This document shows positions 1 through 7,066 of a stretch of DNA of 42,141 nt, one piece after another. The stretch covers positions 1 to 42,141 of the forward strand of contig JAJFGF010000034.1 in assembly GCA_021776245.1 (NCBI GenBank). The letters run 5' to 3'. Position numbers and translations under genes: made by a program. The stretch's first letter is position 1, and each line of letters starts with the position of its first letter. Below the pieces are notes generated by a model, which had not been told where the DNA came from, did no database searches, and saw nothing but the letters and a program-made list of their open reading frames with translations. The stretch is from Hyphococcus sp. Lineage in GTDB: Bacteria; Pseudomonadota; Alphaproteobacteria; Caulobacterales; Parvularculaceae.

Positions 1-108
1 CTTTGTCCCGTTGCCCTTGGCAAGCTCGAACTGCTCGAACAGGATTTCCTGAATGCGCGCCAGCTCACGCTGCTTTTTCCCGGGCAGGTGATCAAGATCG
101 GTTTTCAT
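1..108 (-). CDS. Nucleotidyltransferase/HEPN-domain protein, N-terminus only (partial)
   Basis: The reverse strand reads MKTDLDHLPGKKQREL followed by an amphipathic helix (ARIQEILFEQFEL) and leaves the window at base 1. This opening is what I remember for the fused MNT-type nucleotidyltransferase plus HEPN proteins, where it precedes the GSxxRG nucleotidyltransferase motif; that motif lies outside the window, so the assignment rests on about 36 residues. An in-frame ATG six codons upstream (126) would add MPPLNF; I prefer the inner ATG because family members begin at MKT. Proteins of this type occur singly or as MNT/HEPN toxin-antitoxin-like systems, and nothing here shows which. Confidence 0.55.
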   Translation of the reverse strand, partial: MKTDLDHLPGKKQRELARIQEILFEQFELAKGNGTK

Positions 109-194
109 GAAATTCAATGGCGGCATGACGCGCCGTGTCTAGCCCGATGCGCGTGATTTGCCAAACCCGTCCACGGCGCTGCGCAGCGTCGGTC

Positions 195-1448
195 TCACCC
201 CAGCTGCACCGTCACCTCATCGCCCTCAACTTTGGTGTCGTACAGGCGCACTTTCTTCAGGGTCTGACAGGCGCTGGCGCCGGTTTTTGGATCGAAGCGG
301 AGATTGTGCCAGGGGCATGTGACCTCGCCGTCAATGACAACGCCAAGGGCGAGGTCGCCGCCCCCATGGGGGCATCTGCGATCAAGGGCGACGATTTTAT
401 CCTTGCCGATGCGCGCCACGCAAACATCGTCGGTAATCGCGTGCAGCGAATTTTCCGGCAGGGATGAGAGGCTGAAACTGCGCGTGCCGCCCAGGGGTTT
501 TTTGTCGGCGCTTGCGTGACTTGCATTTTGCCGCTGCGCTTCTTCTTTTTTAAGGCCGAGCTTTCTGGCGGCGCCGCCAAGGCGCGTTTCCACATAGCTC
601 CACGCCATATTCGCGGGCACGCCCGCAAGCGCATCGAGAGGCCCGCCCGCAAGAGAAGAATGAAGGTAATGATGATAATGGGTGTTTGGAAAATTGGGTT
701 TTTCCGTGACGATGCGAAAGCTGATCGCGTGGCGCGTGCCCCCGGTGCGGTTCAGCACCGACGAATGCACATGCTCGCCGTGAAAGACGATCGCATCGCC
801 CGGCGCGAGATTGAAATTGAGCGGCTCGCCGGGGTTTTCGTCAAACGCAATCGACGCGCCGACGCGCGCGACGTCGCGCTTGAACGCATCGGGAAAGATG
901 GTGAGGCCATTGCCTTCGGGGATCGGGCCAACCGCGGCCCAGACATTAATCAGATTATCGGGGCAGCCGACCCAGCTGTCGCGATGGTTGGGGTGCGGCG
1001 CCAGCTTGCCGCCGCCGGACTTTGCGGCAAAGCGCTTCATGACCGCTGCATCGCTCGCCATCACATCATAGGGAACGTGAAAACGGACATTGGGGCCGCG
1101 CTCGAAAAAATAGGGACCGGTAACGCCAAGCAAGCCCGGCGCGATTTGCGCCACCCATTCCGGCGCCATGTCGGTTGCGCGTTTATGGATCAAATCCGTT
1201 GCGGCTTCGATCTGGTCGAGGCTGACAAAGCGGTGGATCGCGTCAAAGCCTCCGCGCTCGATGTTTTCCGCCGCCTCGGCGCCGGCGACCTGACGAATGG
1301 CGTCAAGGCTTGTTTCGGCGATATGGTCAAAGACGCCGAGCCGCTGCAGACAGCTGCGAATGACGAATACTTCGCCTTCAATGACTTTTTCAGCCAATTG
1401 CGCCGGAATGGGCTGGTCTTCGGCAATCTCTTTATAGCTTGCTGGCAT
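195..1448 (-). CDS. Phytanoyl-CoA dioxygenase (PhyH)-like domain fused to a C-terminal Rieske [2Fe-2S] domain
   Basis: The protein has 417 residues. The first ~290 form a PhyH-type Fe(II)/2-oxoglutarate oxygenase: HRDSW supplies the H-x-D iron ligands (about residues 155 and 157), HGEHVHSS the distal histidine, and the Arg in the following GGTRHAISFRI stretch is the expected 2-oxoglutarate contact. After a ~30-residue charged linker rich in Lys, Gln and Ala, the last ~95 residues are a small ferredoxin-like Rieske domain with C-P-H and, 16 residues on, C-P-W-H cluster ligands. The ATG at 1448 is chosen over an in-frame start at 1481 because AGGGGAGG lies just upstream. Substrate is unknown; there is no signal peptide, so it is cytosolic. 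It is transcribed alone, and a perfect FNR-type box lies ~135 bp upstream. PhyH enzymes normally need no Rieske donor, so the fusion is odd. Confidence 0.85.
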   Translation of the reverse strand: MPASYKEIAEDQPIPAQLAEKVIEGEVFVIRSCLQRLGVFDHIAETSLDAIRQVAGAEAAENIERGGFDAIHRFVSLDQIEAATDLIHKRATDMAPEWVAQIAPGLLGVTGPYFFERGPNVRFHVPYDVMASDAAVMKRFAAKSGGGKLAPHPNHRDSWVGCPDNLINVWAAVGPIPEGNGLTIFPDAFKRDVARVGASIAFDENPGEPLNFNLAPGDAIVFHGEHVHSSVLNRTGGTRHAISFRIVTEKPNFPNTHYHHYLHSSLAGGPLDALAGVPANMAWSYVETRLGGAARKLGLKKEEAQRQNASHASADKKPLGGTRSFSLSSLPENSLHAITDDVCVARIGKDKIVALDRRCPHGGGDLALGVVIDGEVTCPWHNLRFDPKTGASACQTLKKVRLYDTKVEGDEVTVQLG

Positions 1449-1582
1449 TTCCTGGCGCCTCCCCTTGCAGATATCGCGCACCTAAATCCCGCCGGCCAGG
1501 CAAACAAAAACCCCTGCGCGGCAAGATGACAATCTGCAGCGTTTGTATTGATCGAATGATGCAAAAAATACGCAGACGGTTT

Positions 1583-1596
1583 TTGATGCAGATCAA
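1583..1596. promoter_or_regulatory. FNR/CRP-family operator (TTGAT-N4-ATCAA)
   Basis: TTGATGCAGATCAA is a perfect match to the FNR consensus dyad. The only gene start downstream on either strand is the dioxygenase-Rieske gene at 1448 on the minus strand, about 135 bp away. An FNR-class regulator carrying the matching E-x2-S-R recognition residues is encoded at 3220-3930. Binding and the direction of control are inferred. Confidence 0.6.
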
Positions 1597-1599
1597 TTG

Positions 1600-1927
1600 C
1601 GCGGATTCAGTACGTCACCCACACAGATAACAATAACGAAAGAGAATTTTCCTCCGCTCTTTCCGGCGAACGCCGGAATCCAGATAGCTGTGCGCCATCA
1701 ACAAATGGAACTTACGTATTGATGCGCCAGATGTGCCGCTTCTATCCGAGATGATGTGACGGCTTCAGACTCACGGCAGCCTGGATTCCGGCGTTCGCCG
1801 GAAAGAGCGGATAGATGAGGTGTTCTCTTCAGTCAATGAAACATCGATGCGCCTCAGCGCATTACGCCGAGTTTTATTGCTGGTCGCGTTCGGCGTTATC
1901 GCGTCTGTCGCGGATTCAGTACGTCAC
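1600..1927. repeat. 19-bp direct repeat pair (1600-1618 and 1909-1927) bounding a 290-bp spacer
   Basis: CGCGGATTCAGTACGTCAC occurs identically at both ends, period 309 bp. The right copy abuts the nnrS stop codon. The 290 bp between the copies hold the REPIN-like element below. The rest of the 481-bp gap 1449-1929 shows no convincing gene: a 35-codon plus-strand frame at 1847-1954 (MRLSALRRVLLLVAFGVIAS...) looks like a signal peptide but has no ribosome-binding site and ends inside antisense nnrS. Confidence 0.8.
1653..1811. repeat. REPIN-like element: two inverted 31-bp palindromic repeats
   Basis: The arm at 1653-1683 is the exact reverse complement of 1781-1811, with 97 bp between. Each arm is itself palindromic around TTCCGGCGAACGCCGGAA, so each can form its own hairpin and the pair can form a long cruciform. 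GGATTCCGGCGTTCGCCGGAA-type units are common dispersed intergenic repeats in proteobacteria (recollection). No transposase is present here, so the element would be non-autonomous. Confidence 0.8.
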
Positions 1928-1929
1928 GC

Positions 1930-3111
1930 TCAGGACCTCGGCGCCAGGAGATAACGCCCATAGACCGCGGCAAAGAGTGCGAAGGCGCCCGACCAGATGA
2001 GGCTTGAGACCGTGATGGCGCTTGTATAGGGCATCGGCAGAAACGGCGCAGCGACACGCAGCGCCGCGCCGAGATTGACCAACCCGTAAATCACCAGCGT
2101 CGGCGCATCGGCGCTTAAGGCGCGGCCCGTATGACCCAGCGTCGCGCGGGTCATCACCGCAAGGGTCATCACGCCCATGGCCCCGGCGGTTAAAGCGTGC
2201 AGCGCGGCGGTCGCCGGCAGTGTTGCGGGCGCCAGAACCGAGATCCCCAACAGCACAATGCCGAACGCCAGCCAGAAATATCCCATATGCAGGATGACAA
2301 CGAGCGGTTCGGCGGCGCAGCGCCAGCCGCGCCAGCGCAACAGGCGAATGAAATGCAATGCGCCGGCGCCAAGAAGCGCAAATCCCGTTGCTGCGTTTTC
2401 CGGCATGAACAGCCACAACACAACGCCGATCACAAGCGCACCGACAGCGAGTTTGTCCAGCATGGCAAAAGGCGCGATGCCCGCCTCCCGGCCCGCTTTC
2501 GCCAGCCAGTTTCGCGTAAAGCTCGGCGTGACGCGGCCGCCAATAAGCGCCAGCATCACGGCCATGACGGCAATCCCGAAATGAAGACCAAGGACGCCGC
2601 CGCCATTAATCATTTGCACATGCCAGACGGCGTTGCCCACTGCGAGCAGCAAGATCAAAATGCAAACCGGCGCATTGCGCCAGTTCTTTCCCGCCAGCAC
2701 CTCGCGCCACAGGAATAAATCGAGAGCAAACAGAAACGATGCGTCGATTAACGCGACCGCGACGCCGCCAGGCATATCCGAGACGAGCATCGCGAGACGC
2801 CCCGCAAGCCACAGCCCGGCCAGAAATCCGAGGCGCGCGCCCGTCATCGGCAAGCGCCCGGTCCAGTTCGGCACAGCGGTTAAAATAAACCCGGCGGCGA
2901 TTGCGGCAATAAAACCATAAATCATTTCATGGCCGTGCCAGGCAATGATATTGACGCCGCCGTTCCAGGGAATGCCGCCGGCGAGCGCCAGCGCCGTCAC
3001 CAGCGGCAGCACCGCGGCAATGATCGACCCGCCAAGAAAAAACGGACGAAAGCCGAAGCTGAAAAGCGCCGGTCCGCGATATTGCCGCATCTGTTCTGCT
3101 GAAGAAATCAT
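1930..3111 (-). CDS. nnrS: NnrS family membrane protein (nitrosative-stress/denitrification associated)
   Basis: The product has 393 residues, is almost entirely hydrophobic, and has about 12 predicted membrane segments, the usual NnrS length and layout. The N-terminal FSFGFRPFFLGG, AWHGHEMIYGF and GFILTAVPNWTG segments are hallmark NnrS motifs; the His residues in WHGHE are the likely metal/haem ligands. NnrS proteins are haem- and copper-containing inner-membrane proteins that ease NO stress and are usually controlled by FNR/NnrR-type regulators. The gene follows the fnr-type regulator on the same strand with a ~108-bp gap and no FNR box in that gap. The start ATG has AAAGG just upstream. 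Confidence 0.93.
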   Translation of the reverse strand: MISSAEQMRQYRGPALFSFGFRPFFLGGSIIAAVLPLVTALALAGGIPWNGGVNIIAWHGHEMIYGFIAAIAAGFILTAVPNWTGRLPMTGARLGFLAGLWLAGRLAMLVSDMPGGVAVALIDASFLFALDLFLWREVLAGKNWRNAPVCILILLLAVGNAVWHVQMINGGGVLGLHFGIAVMAVMLALIGGRVTPSFTRNWLAKAGREAGIAPFAMLDKLAVGALVIGVVLWLFMPENAATGFALLGAGALHFIRLLRWRGWRCAAEPLVVILHMGYFWLAFGIVLLGISVLAPATLPATAALHALTAGAMGVMTLAVMTRATLGHTGRALSADAPTLVIYGLVNLGAALRVAAPFLPMPYTSAITVSSLIWSGAFALFAAVYGRYLLAPRS

Positions 3112-3219
3112 AGGCCTTTCATGTGGTTCTCAATCGCGCCGTGCATTGCCAGGAACACCGATCCGGAAACATAAGAACATCAGCGTCAGCCCGCCAAGGC
3201 AAAATGCGGCGCGCGCCGT

Positions 3220-3930
3220 TCAGATGTTCATCACAACATGGTTTCGGGAAATCGCTTCAATGAACCCTATTTTCTTCAGCGTCGCCAGCGCGCGGCTCAA
3301 TGTTTCAAGACGCAGGCCCAGATAGTCGGCGATATCCTGCCGCGACATTGAAAGCGGCGCCTCAATGCGTCCATCGCCGGGATCTGTTCCCACCGATTTC
3401 GCCAGCAGCATGAAGAAACTGCGCACCCGTTCATCCGCCGTTTTTTTGCCGAGCAGCACGATGTGATCCTGCGCGCGATGATATTCGGTTTGGCCGCGCG
3501 CAATCAGCCGGTCCTTGACCCCGGGCGCCGATGTCGCGACTTCATTGAGATAATGGTGAGAGAACGTGCAGACCAGACTGTCTTCGAGCGCCTCGGCGGT
3601 ATAGGCGCTCTTGTCCGTCGGCCTTACGCCCATCAGATCGCCTTTAAAAATGAACCCCGTGACCTGCCGGCGGCCGTCTTCAAGATATTTGCTGAGCAGA
3701 AAACTGCCATCCACGACAACGAAAAGGCTGTCATTCGGCTCGCCTTCGGACATGATCGCGTGCTTTCGCGCCACGGCGCGGCGCGCCATGGTGCTTTCCG
3801 CCTGCGCCATTTCACGGGGCCCGAACTCCTGACAAATTGAGACGCCGCGTATGTCGCAAATATCGCAAAGGCCGACGCGTGCGCCGCCGGTCCTGCTCGA
3901 TAATTGATCCGTTTCGACAATCGCCGCCAC
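3220..3930 (-). CDS. Crp/Fnr family oxygen-responsive transcriptional regulator (FnrN/FnrL-like)
   Basis: The product has 236 residues. The N-terminus has C22-x2-C25-x7-C33 and a further C121 in LVCTFS, matching the four [4Fe-4S] ligands of FNR with the wider spacing seen in rhizobial FnrN. A cyclic-nucleotide-type beta-barrel follows (~45-130), then a dimer helix, then a helix-turn-helix (SRQDIADYLGLRLETLSR) whose E-x2-S-R residues read TTGAT half-sites. The protein should therefore bind DNA when oxygen is low. The start is a GTG directly after a small stem-loop that holds AAAGG in its loop. It lies between hemN (upstream, 82 bp) and nnrS, a typical low-oxygen grouping, and is the obvious candidate to bind the four FNR-type boxes in this window. 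Confidence 0.93.
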   Translation of the reverse strand: MAAIVETDQLSSRTGGARVGLCDICDIRGVSICQEFGPREMAQAESTMARRAVARKHAIMSEGEPNDSLFVVVDGSFLLSKYLEDGRRQVTGFIFKGDLMGVRPTDKSAYTAEALEDSLVCTFSHHYLNEVATSAPGVKDRLIARGQTEYHRAQDHIVLLGKKTADERVRSFFMLLAKSVGTDPGDGRIEAPLSMSRQDIADYLGLRLETLSRALATLKKIGFIEAISRNHVVMNI

Positions 3931-3955
3931 GCTGCAACCCTTTGCCAGTTGCAGC
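3931..3955 (-). promoter_or_regulatory. Stem-loop at the fnr-type start codon
   Basis: GCTGCAAC (3931-3938) and GTTGCAGC (3948-3955) are perfect 8-bp arms around a 9-nt loop. In the mRNA the loop reads TGGCAAAGG, so the likely Shine-Dalgarno AAAGG sits in the loop and the GTG start follows the stem at once. It could tune translation or be an operator; both are inference. Confidence 0.45.
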
Positions 3956-4012
3956 CAAGTCTACGGGACGCCGCCTGGTATTGGCAATCATTCGGCGGCG
4001 CGAAAGATTGCC

Positions 4013-5365
4013 TCAGACAGCTTTGGCGGTCTCCCGGGTCGCCTTTTGGGCGGTGTGCGCCCAGGGATCGATCGACGCTGCGACAACACGGCACAGAGAC
4101 CGGGCGCCGTCATTGATGCGCAGGACGGCGCCGCGGCGGCGGATGACATCGTCGCGCTCCAGCGCCGCCAACGCCTGATCGATGCGCCGTTGCTCGGCTT
4201 CCGGCGTCAGTTCGAACATGGCGCCGAGATCGGTCTCAAAATCACAAAGCAGGCGCGTAATCGCTGCGGCGCATCGCTCATCGCGCGCCGTTCGCATAAT
4301 GCCCCTGGCGACCGGCAGGGTTCGCGCTGCGATCTTGCGCTGATAATCGCCGATGTCCTTGTCATTCTGGGCGTAGACGCCGTGGACAAAACTGATCGCC
4401 GAGGCGCCAAAACCAATCGTGGTCTCTGCGACATCATCGGTGAACCCCTGAAAATTCCGGTGCAGGCGGCCTTCACCCATGGCGGCCGCCAGCGCATTGC
4501 CGGGCCTGGCGTAATGATCAAAGCCGATTTGCAGATAGCCCGCAGCCGCCAGCCGTTCGTCGGCGAGCGCCGCCAATTCCGCCCGCATCTCCACGCCGGG
4601 CAATTCATCGTCGCAAATCATCCGCTGCCGGGGGATCATCCGCGGCAGATGCGCATAGCCAAAAACAGCAAAGCGGTCCGGCGCGAGGGAAATGGCTTTG
4701 TCGATTGCGTCACTGAAACTCTGCGGCGTTTGTTTGGGAAGCCCGTATAAAAGATCGAAGGAGATATCATCGACGCCGGCTTCGCGCATATCGCTGACGC
4801 ATTCGGCGACCATCTCAAATCGTTGCATGCGGTTGATCGCCCATTGCACGCCAATGTCAAAATCCTGAACGCCGAGGCTCATGCGGTCAAAGCCAAGTTC
4901 CGCCAGCATGCGGGCGTCACCCTTGCGCATCAAACGCGGGTCAAGCTCAATCGCGAGGCGCGCGTCATCGGTCAGACCCAGTTCGCGTTCGATGGCGTCG
5001 AGAATGCAGGCAAGATCGTCAGCGACCAGAATGTTCGGCGTTCCACCGCCGAAATGCACATTTGCGATGCGTCCCTTGCCGCCGACCACGCCGCCGACAA
5101 TGCAAATCTCATCGAGCAGCGCGTCCACATAAGCGCGAACGCGGTCATAATTGTTCTCAACGCGCATATTGCACCCGCAATACCAGCAAAGCTGGCGGCA
5201 AAAGGGAATGTGCACATAGATTGACAGCGGTTCATAGAGATCGACGGCGCGCAGTTTTTCCGAATAAAGCGCCGCATCGACGCTGCCGTCAAAGCGCAAG
5301 GCTGACGGATAGCTGGTATAGCGCGGCGCCTGGCGGTCGAGATATTTCAACCATTGTTTTTTCAT
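4013..5365 (-). CDS. hemN: Oxygen-independent coproporphyrinogen III oxidase (radical SAM)
   Basis: The product has 450 residues, near the 457 of the E. coli enzyme. It oxidatively decarboxylates coproporphyrinogen III to protoporphyrinogen IX without O2 in haem synthesis. The radical-SAM cluster motif C56-x3-C60-x2-C63 is followed by C65, the extra Cys typical of HemN. IYVHIPFC, FGGGTPN, LGVQDF and GLPKQT blocks follow in order. The ATG giving MKKQWLKYLDRQ is preferred over one 20 codons upstream because family members begin at this point and the longer start would place the FNR box inside the coding region. The box TTGACTTGAGTCAA is 34 bp upstream. It is the first gene of the hemN-fnr-nnrS row. 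Confidence 0.96.
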   Translation of the reverse strand: MKKQWLKYLDRQAPRYTSYPSALRFDGSVDAALYSEKLRAVDLYEPLSIYVHIPFCRQLCWYCGCNMRVENNYDRVRAYVDALLDEICIVGGVVGGKGRIANVHFGGGTPNILVADDLACILDAIERELGLTDDARLAIELDPRLMRKGDARMLAELGFDRMSLGVQDFDIGVQWAINRMQRFEMVAECVSDMREAGVDDISFDLLYGLPKQTPQSFSDAIDKAISLAPDRFAVFGYAHLPRMIPRQRMICDDELPGVEMRAELAALADERLAAAGYLQIGFDHYARPGNALAAAMGEGRLHRNFQGFTDDVAETTIGFGASAISFVHGVYAQNDKDIGDYQRKIAARTLPVARGIMRTARDERCAAAITRLLCDFETDLGAMFELTPEAEQRRIDQALAALERDDVIRRRGAVLRINDGARSLCRVVAASIDPWAHTAQKATRETAKAV

Positions 5366-5398
5366 TGGGTTATGGAACGTAATTAGCCGGAAAGGTTT

Positions 5399-5412
5399 TT
5401 GACTTGAGTCAA
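5399..5412. promoter_or_regulatory. FNR-type box upstream of hemN (TTGAC-N4-GTCAA)
   Basis: TTGACTTGAGTCAA is a fully symmetric 14-bp dyad, extending to TTTGAC...GTCAAA. It is centred 40 bp upstream of the hemN ATG in the hemN/desaturase divergent region. TTGAC half-sites are tolerated by FNR/FixK-class proteins. Activation of hemN under low oxygen is the expected outcome. Confidence 0.65.
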
Positions 5413-5473
5413 ATACGCATGACAAAATACGGCAGCCGGGATTTGCCGGACGCCATCGAATTATCCTGAAAGC

Positions 5474-5487
5474 TTGATCTCGATCAA
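5474..5487. promoter_or_regulatory. FNR-type box between hemN and the desaturase (TTGAT-N4-ATCAA)
   Basis: TTGATCTCGATCAA matches the FNR consensus exactly. It is 109 bp from the hemN start and 179 bp from the desaturase start. Together with the 5399-5412 box it puts two FNR sites, 75 bp apart, in one divergent control region. It may serve hemN, the desaturase, or both. Confidence 0.65.
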
Positions 5488-5665
5488 AAATACGCGCCGG
5501 GACTGTTCTATTGCCCGGTTTGAGCCTGGTTTTGGCGGCAGATTACCGGGCCGGTGCATTGACGGTGAAAAATTGCGTGCGCCGCGAGGCGCAAAAGAAG
5601 GCGGCGCTGCATGCATATATCCCTCTGCATGCAGCGCGCACATTTCAGGAAAAACGGAAAAACGA

Positions 5666-6781
5666 ATGAACGCCAATGCAGCGCAGGATCCAAACGGTCG
5701 CGGTTTTCCGATTGCCGAAGCGCGGCTGATTGCCCGGCGGTTTTCGAAACCAAAACCGGTGATTTACTGGACGGACTTTCTGGTCAGCATTTCGATTGCG
5801 TGGAGTTTCTTTTTTCTTGCTGTAGCAGCGCCGGCGTTTTCCGCGCTGCAAATTTCGGCCGTCGTCATCTCAGCTCTTGCGCATTACCGCGCGGTAATTT
5901 TTATCCATGAGCTGGCGCATCTGAAACGGGGAACATTTACAATTTTCCGCGCTGTCTGGAATGTGCTGAGCGGCATCCCGCTGATGGTCCCGTCATTTTC
6001 CTATACCGGCGTTCACATCGATCATCATCGTCCGGGCATCTATGGTTTTAAGGAAGATGGCGAATATATACCGTTTGCAACCGGCAGGCCCTGGCGCATT
6101 GCCGGATATTTGCTGCAGATATTTGCATTGCCGCTGTTGATGGCGGCGCGATTTATCATCCTGACGCCCCTGTCTTATCTCTACCCGCCTTTGCGGCAAT
6201 TACTGTGGCGCCGCCTTTCGTCGCTGGTGATCGATCTCAATTACAAGCGCCCGCCGCCGGCAAAGCAGGATGACGAGAGCTGGCGATTGCAGGAATTTGG
6301 CGCGTTCATGCTCGGCGCCGGCGTCATCATTCTGGTCGCCACAAACATCCTGCCGATTGCGGTGATCGGCGTTTGGTATGCCGTCGCGCTGACAATCTTT
6401 CTTCTCAACAGCCTGCGCACGCTCGCAGCGCATGCTTACCGGAACCCCGGCGACCAGCTGATGACGCGCAGTGACGAATTTCTTGATTCTGTGAACGTGC
6501 CCGGCATTGCGTTTGTGACAGCGCTTTGGGCGCCCGCCGGTTTGCGGTTTCACGCCACACATCACCTTTTTCCAAGCATGCCCTATCATGAATTGAAGAA
6601 AGCGCACGAAGCGCTGATTGATGAATTACCGGATAATACGGCGTATCTGTCAGCGTCGCGCAAGAGCCTCCTTGATGCGCTGTCAAGGCTTTGGCGCGAG
6701 GCGCGCGCGGCCGAATTGAGCCGCAAAGGCGCGGTCCAGCGCGGCGCCGATTTTGGCCCGCCTCACAAGACGCACGGGTAA
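5666..6781 (+). CDS. Membrane fatty-acid desaturase family protein
   Basis: The product has 371 residues with about four to six membrane segments and the three histidine boxes of the di-iron desaturase/hydroxylase superfamily: HELAH (81-85), HIDHH (117-121) and HATHH (296-300). These enzymes use O2 and an electron donor to desaturate or hydroxylate acyl chains or other lipids in the inner membrane; the substrate is not evident. The reading frame stays open 64 codons upstream, but the ATG at 5666 begins a plausible cytosolic N-terminus, and a longer start would put the FNR box at 5474 in the coding region. It is divergent from hemN. Control of an O2-consuming enzyme by an FNR box suggests membrane-lipid adjustment to oxygen. 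Confidence 0.88.
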   Translation: MNANAAQDPNGRGFPIAEARLIARRFSKPKPVIYWTDFLVSISIAWSFFFLAVAAPAFSALQISAVVISALAHYRAVIFIHELAHLKRGTFTIFRAVWNVLSGIPLMVPSFSYTGVHIDHHRPGIYGFKEDGEYIPFATGRPWRIAGYLLQIFALPLLMAARFIILTPLSYLYPPLRQLLWRRLSSLVIDLNYKRPPPAKQDDESWRLQEFGAFMLGAGVIILVATNILPIAVIGVWYAVALTIFLLNSLRTLAAHAYRNPGDQLMTRSDEFLDSVNVPGIAFVTALWAPAGLRFHATHHLFPSMPYHELKKAHEALIDELPDNTAYLSASRKSLLDALSRLWREARAAELSRKGAVQRGADFGPPHKTHG

Positions 6782-6979
6782 AACCGCGCATAGCTGTTGA
6801 TCTTTCTGGGCATTTCGCAGCGCAATATTTTCACGGCGTAAGGCGCGTTAAACATAACAGACCGGGCAGGCCGCCAAAAACACCGCATACGGTGCGTTGA
6901 ATCTGCTTCAGGCGTATTTTTGTTAACCCTGTCTTCGTTTCACGTGCACAAATGCAGTAAATAAAATTAAACGAATATC

Positions 6980-7049
6980 GACCTAAGGTTGCGCGAATGC
7001 AGGACTTCCAACCATAGGTCTGACGCTTTGCGTCCCCGGGTTGGACGTC
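6980..7049 (+). promoter_or_regulatory. 5' leader with two mutually exclusive hairpins ahead of the GGDEF gene
   Basis: Hairpin A pairs GACCT(6980-6984)/GGTTG(6987-6991) with CAACC(7009-7013)/AGGTC(7016-7020). Hairpin B pairs GAC+TCCAACC(7003-7013, one mismatch) with GGTTGGA+GTC(7039-7049), enclosing GACGC-TTT-GCGTC (7022-7034). Both need CAACC at 7009-7013, so only one can form. The Shine-Dalgarno AGGGG (7056-7060) and TTG start (7067) follow directly. The layout is switch-like; ligand and function are unknown. The rest of 6782-7066 shows nothing recognisable. Confidence 0.4.
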
Positions 7050-7066
7050 GATGACAGGGGCTGAGT

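Noticed and set aside
516-1529. Long open frame antisense to the dioxygenase-Rieske gene
   Set aside because: Arg/Ala-rich shadow of a GC-rich real gene; the opposite strand encodes intact catalytic motifs.
1847-1954. 35-codon frame with a signal-peptide-like sequence
   Set aside because: No ribosome site, no mature domain, and it ends antisense within nnrS; kept only as a note to the direct repeat.
7021-7040. GGGGACGCAAAGCGTC on the minus strand resembles the core of a c-di-GMP-I (GEMM) riboswitch, next to a GGDEF gene
   Set aside because: It is antisense to the GGDEF gene, no gene follows in its direction, and the other GEMM stems are absent. On the plus strand the same bases are part of hairpin B.
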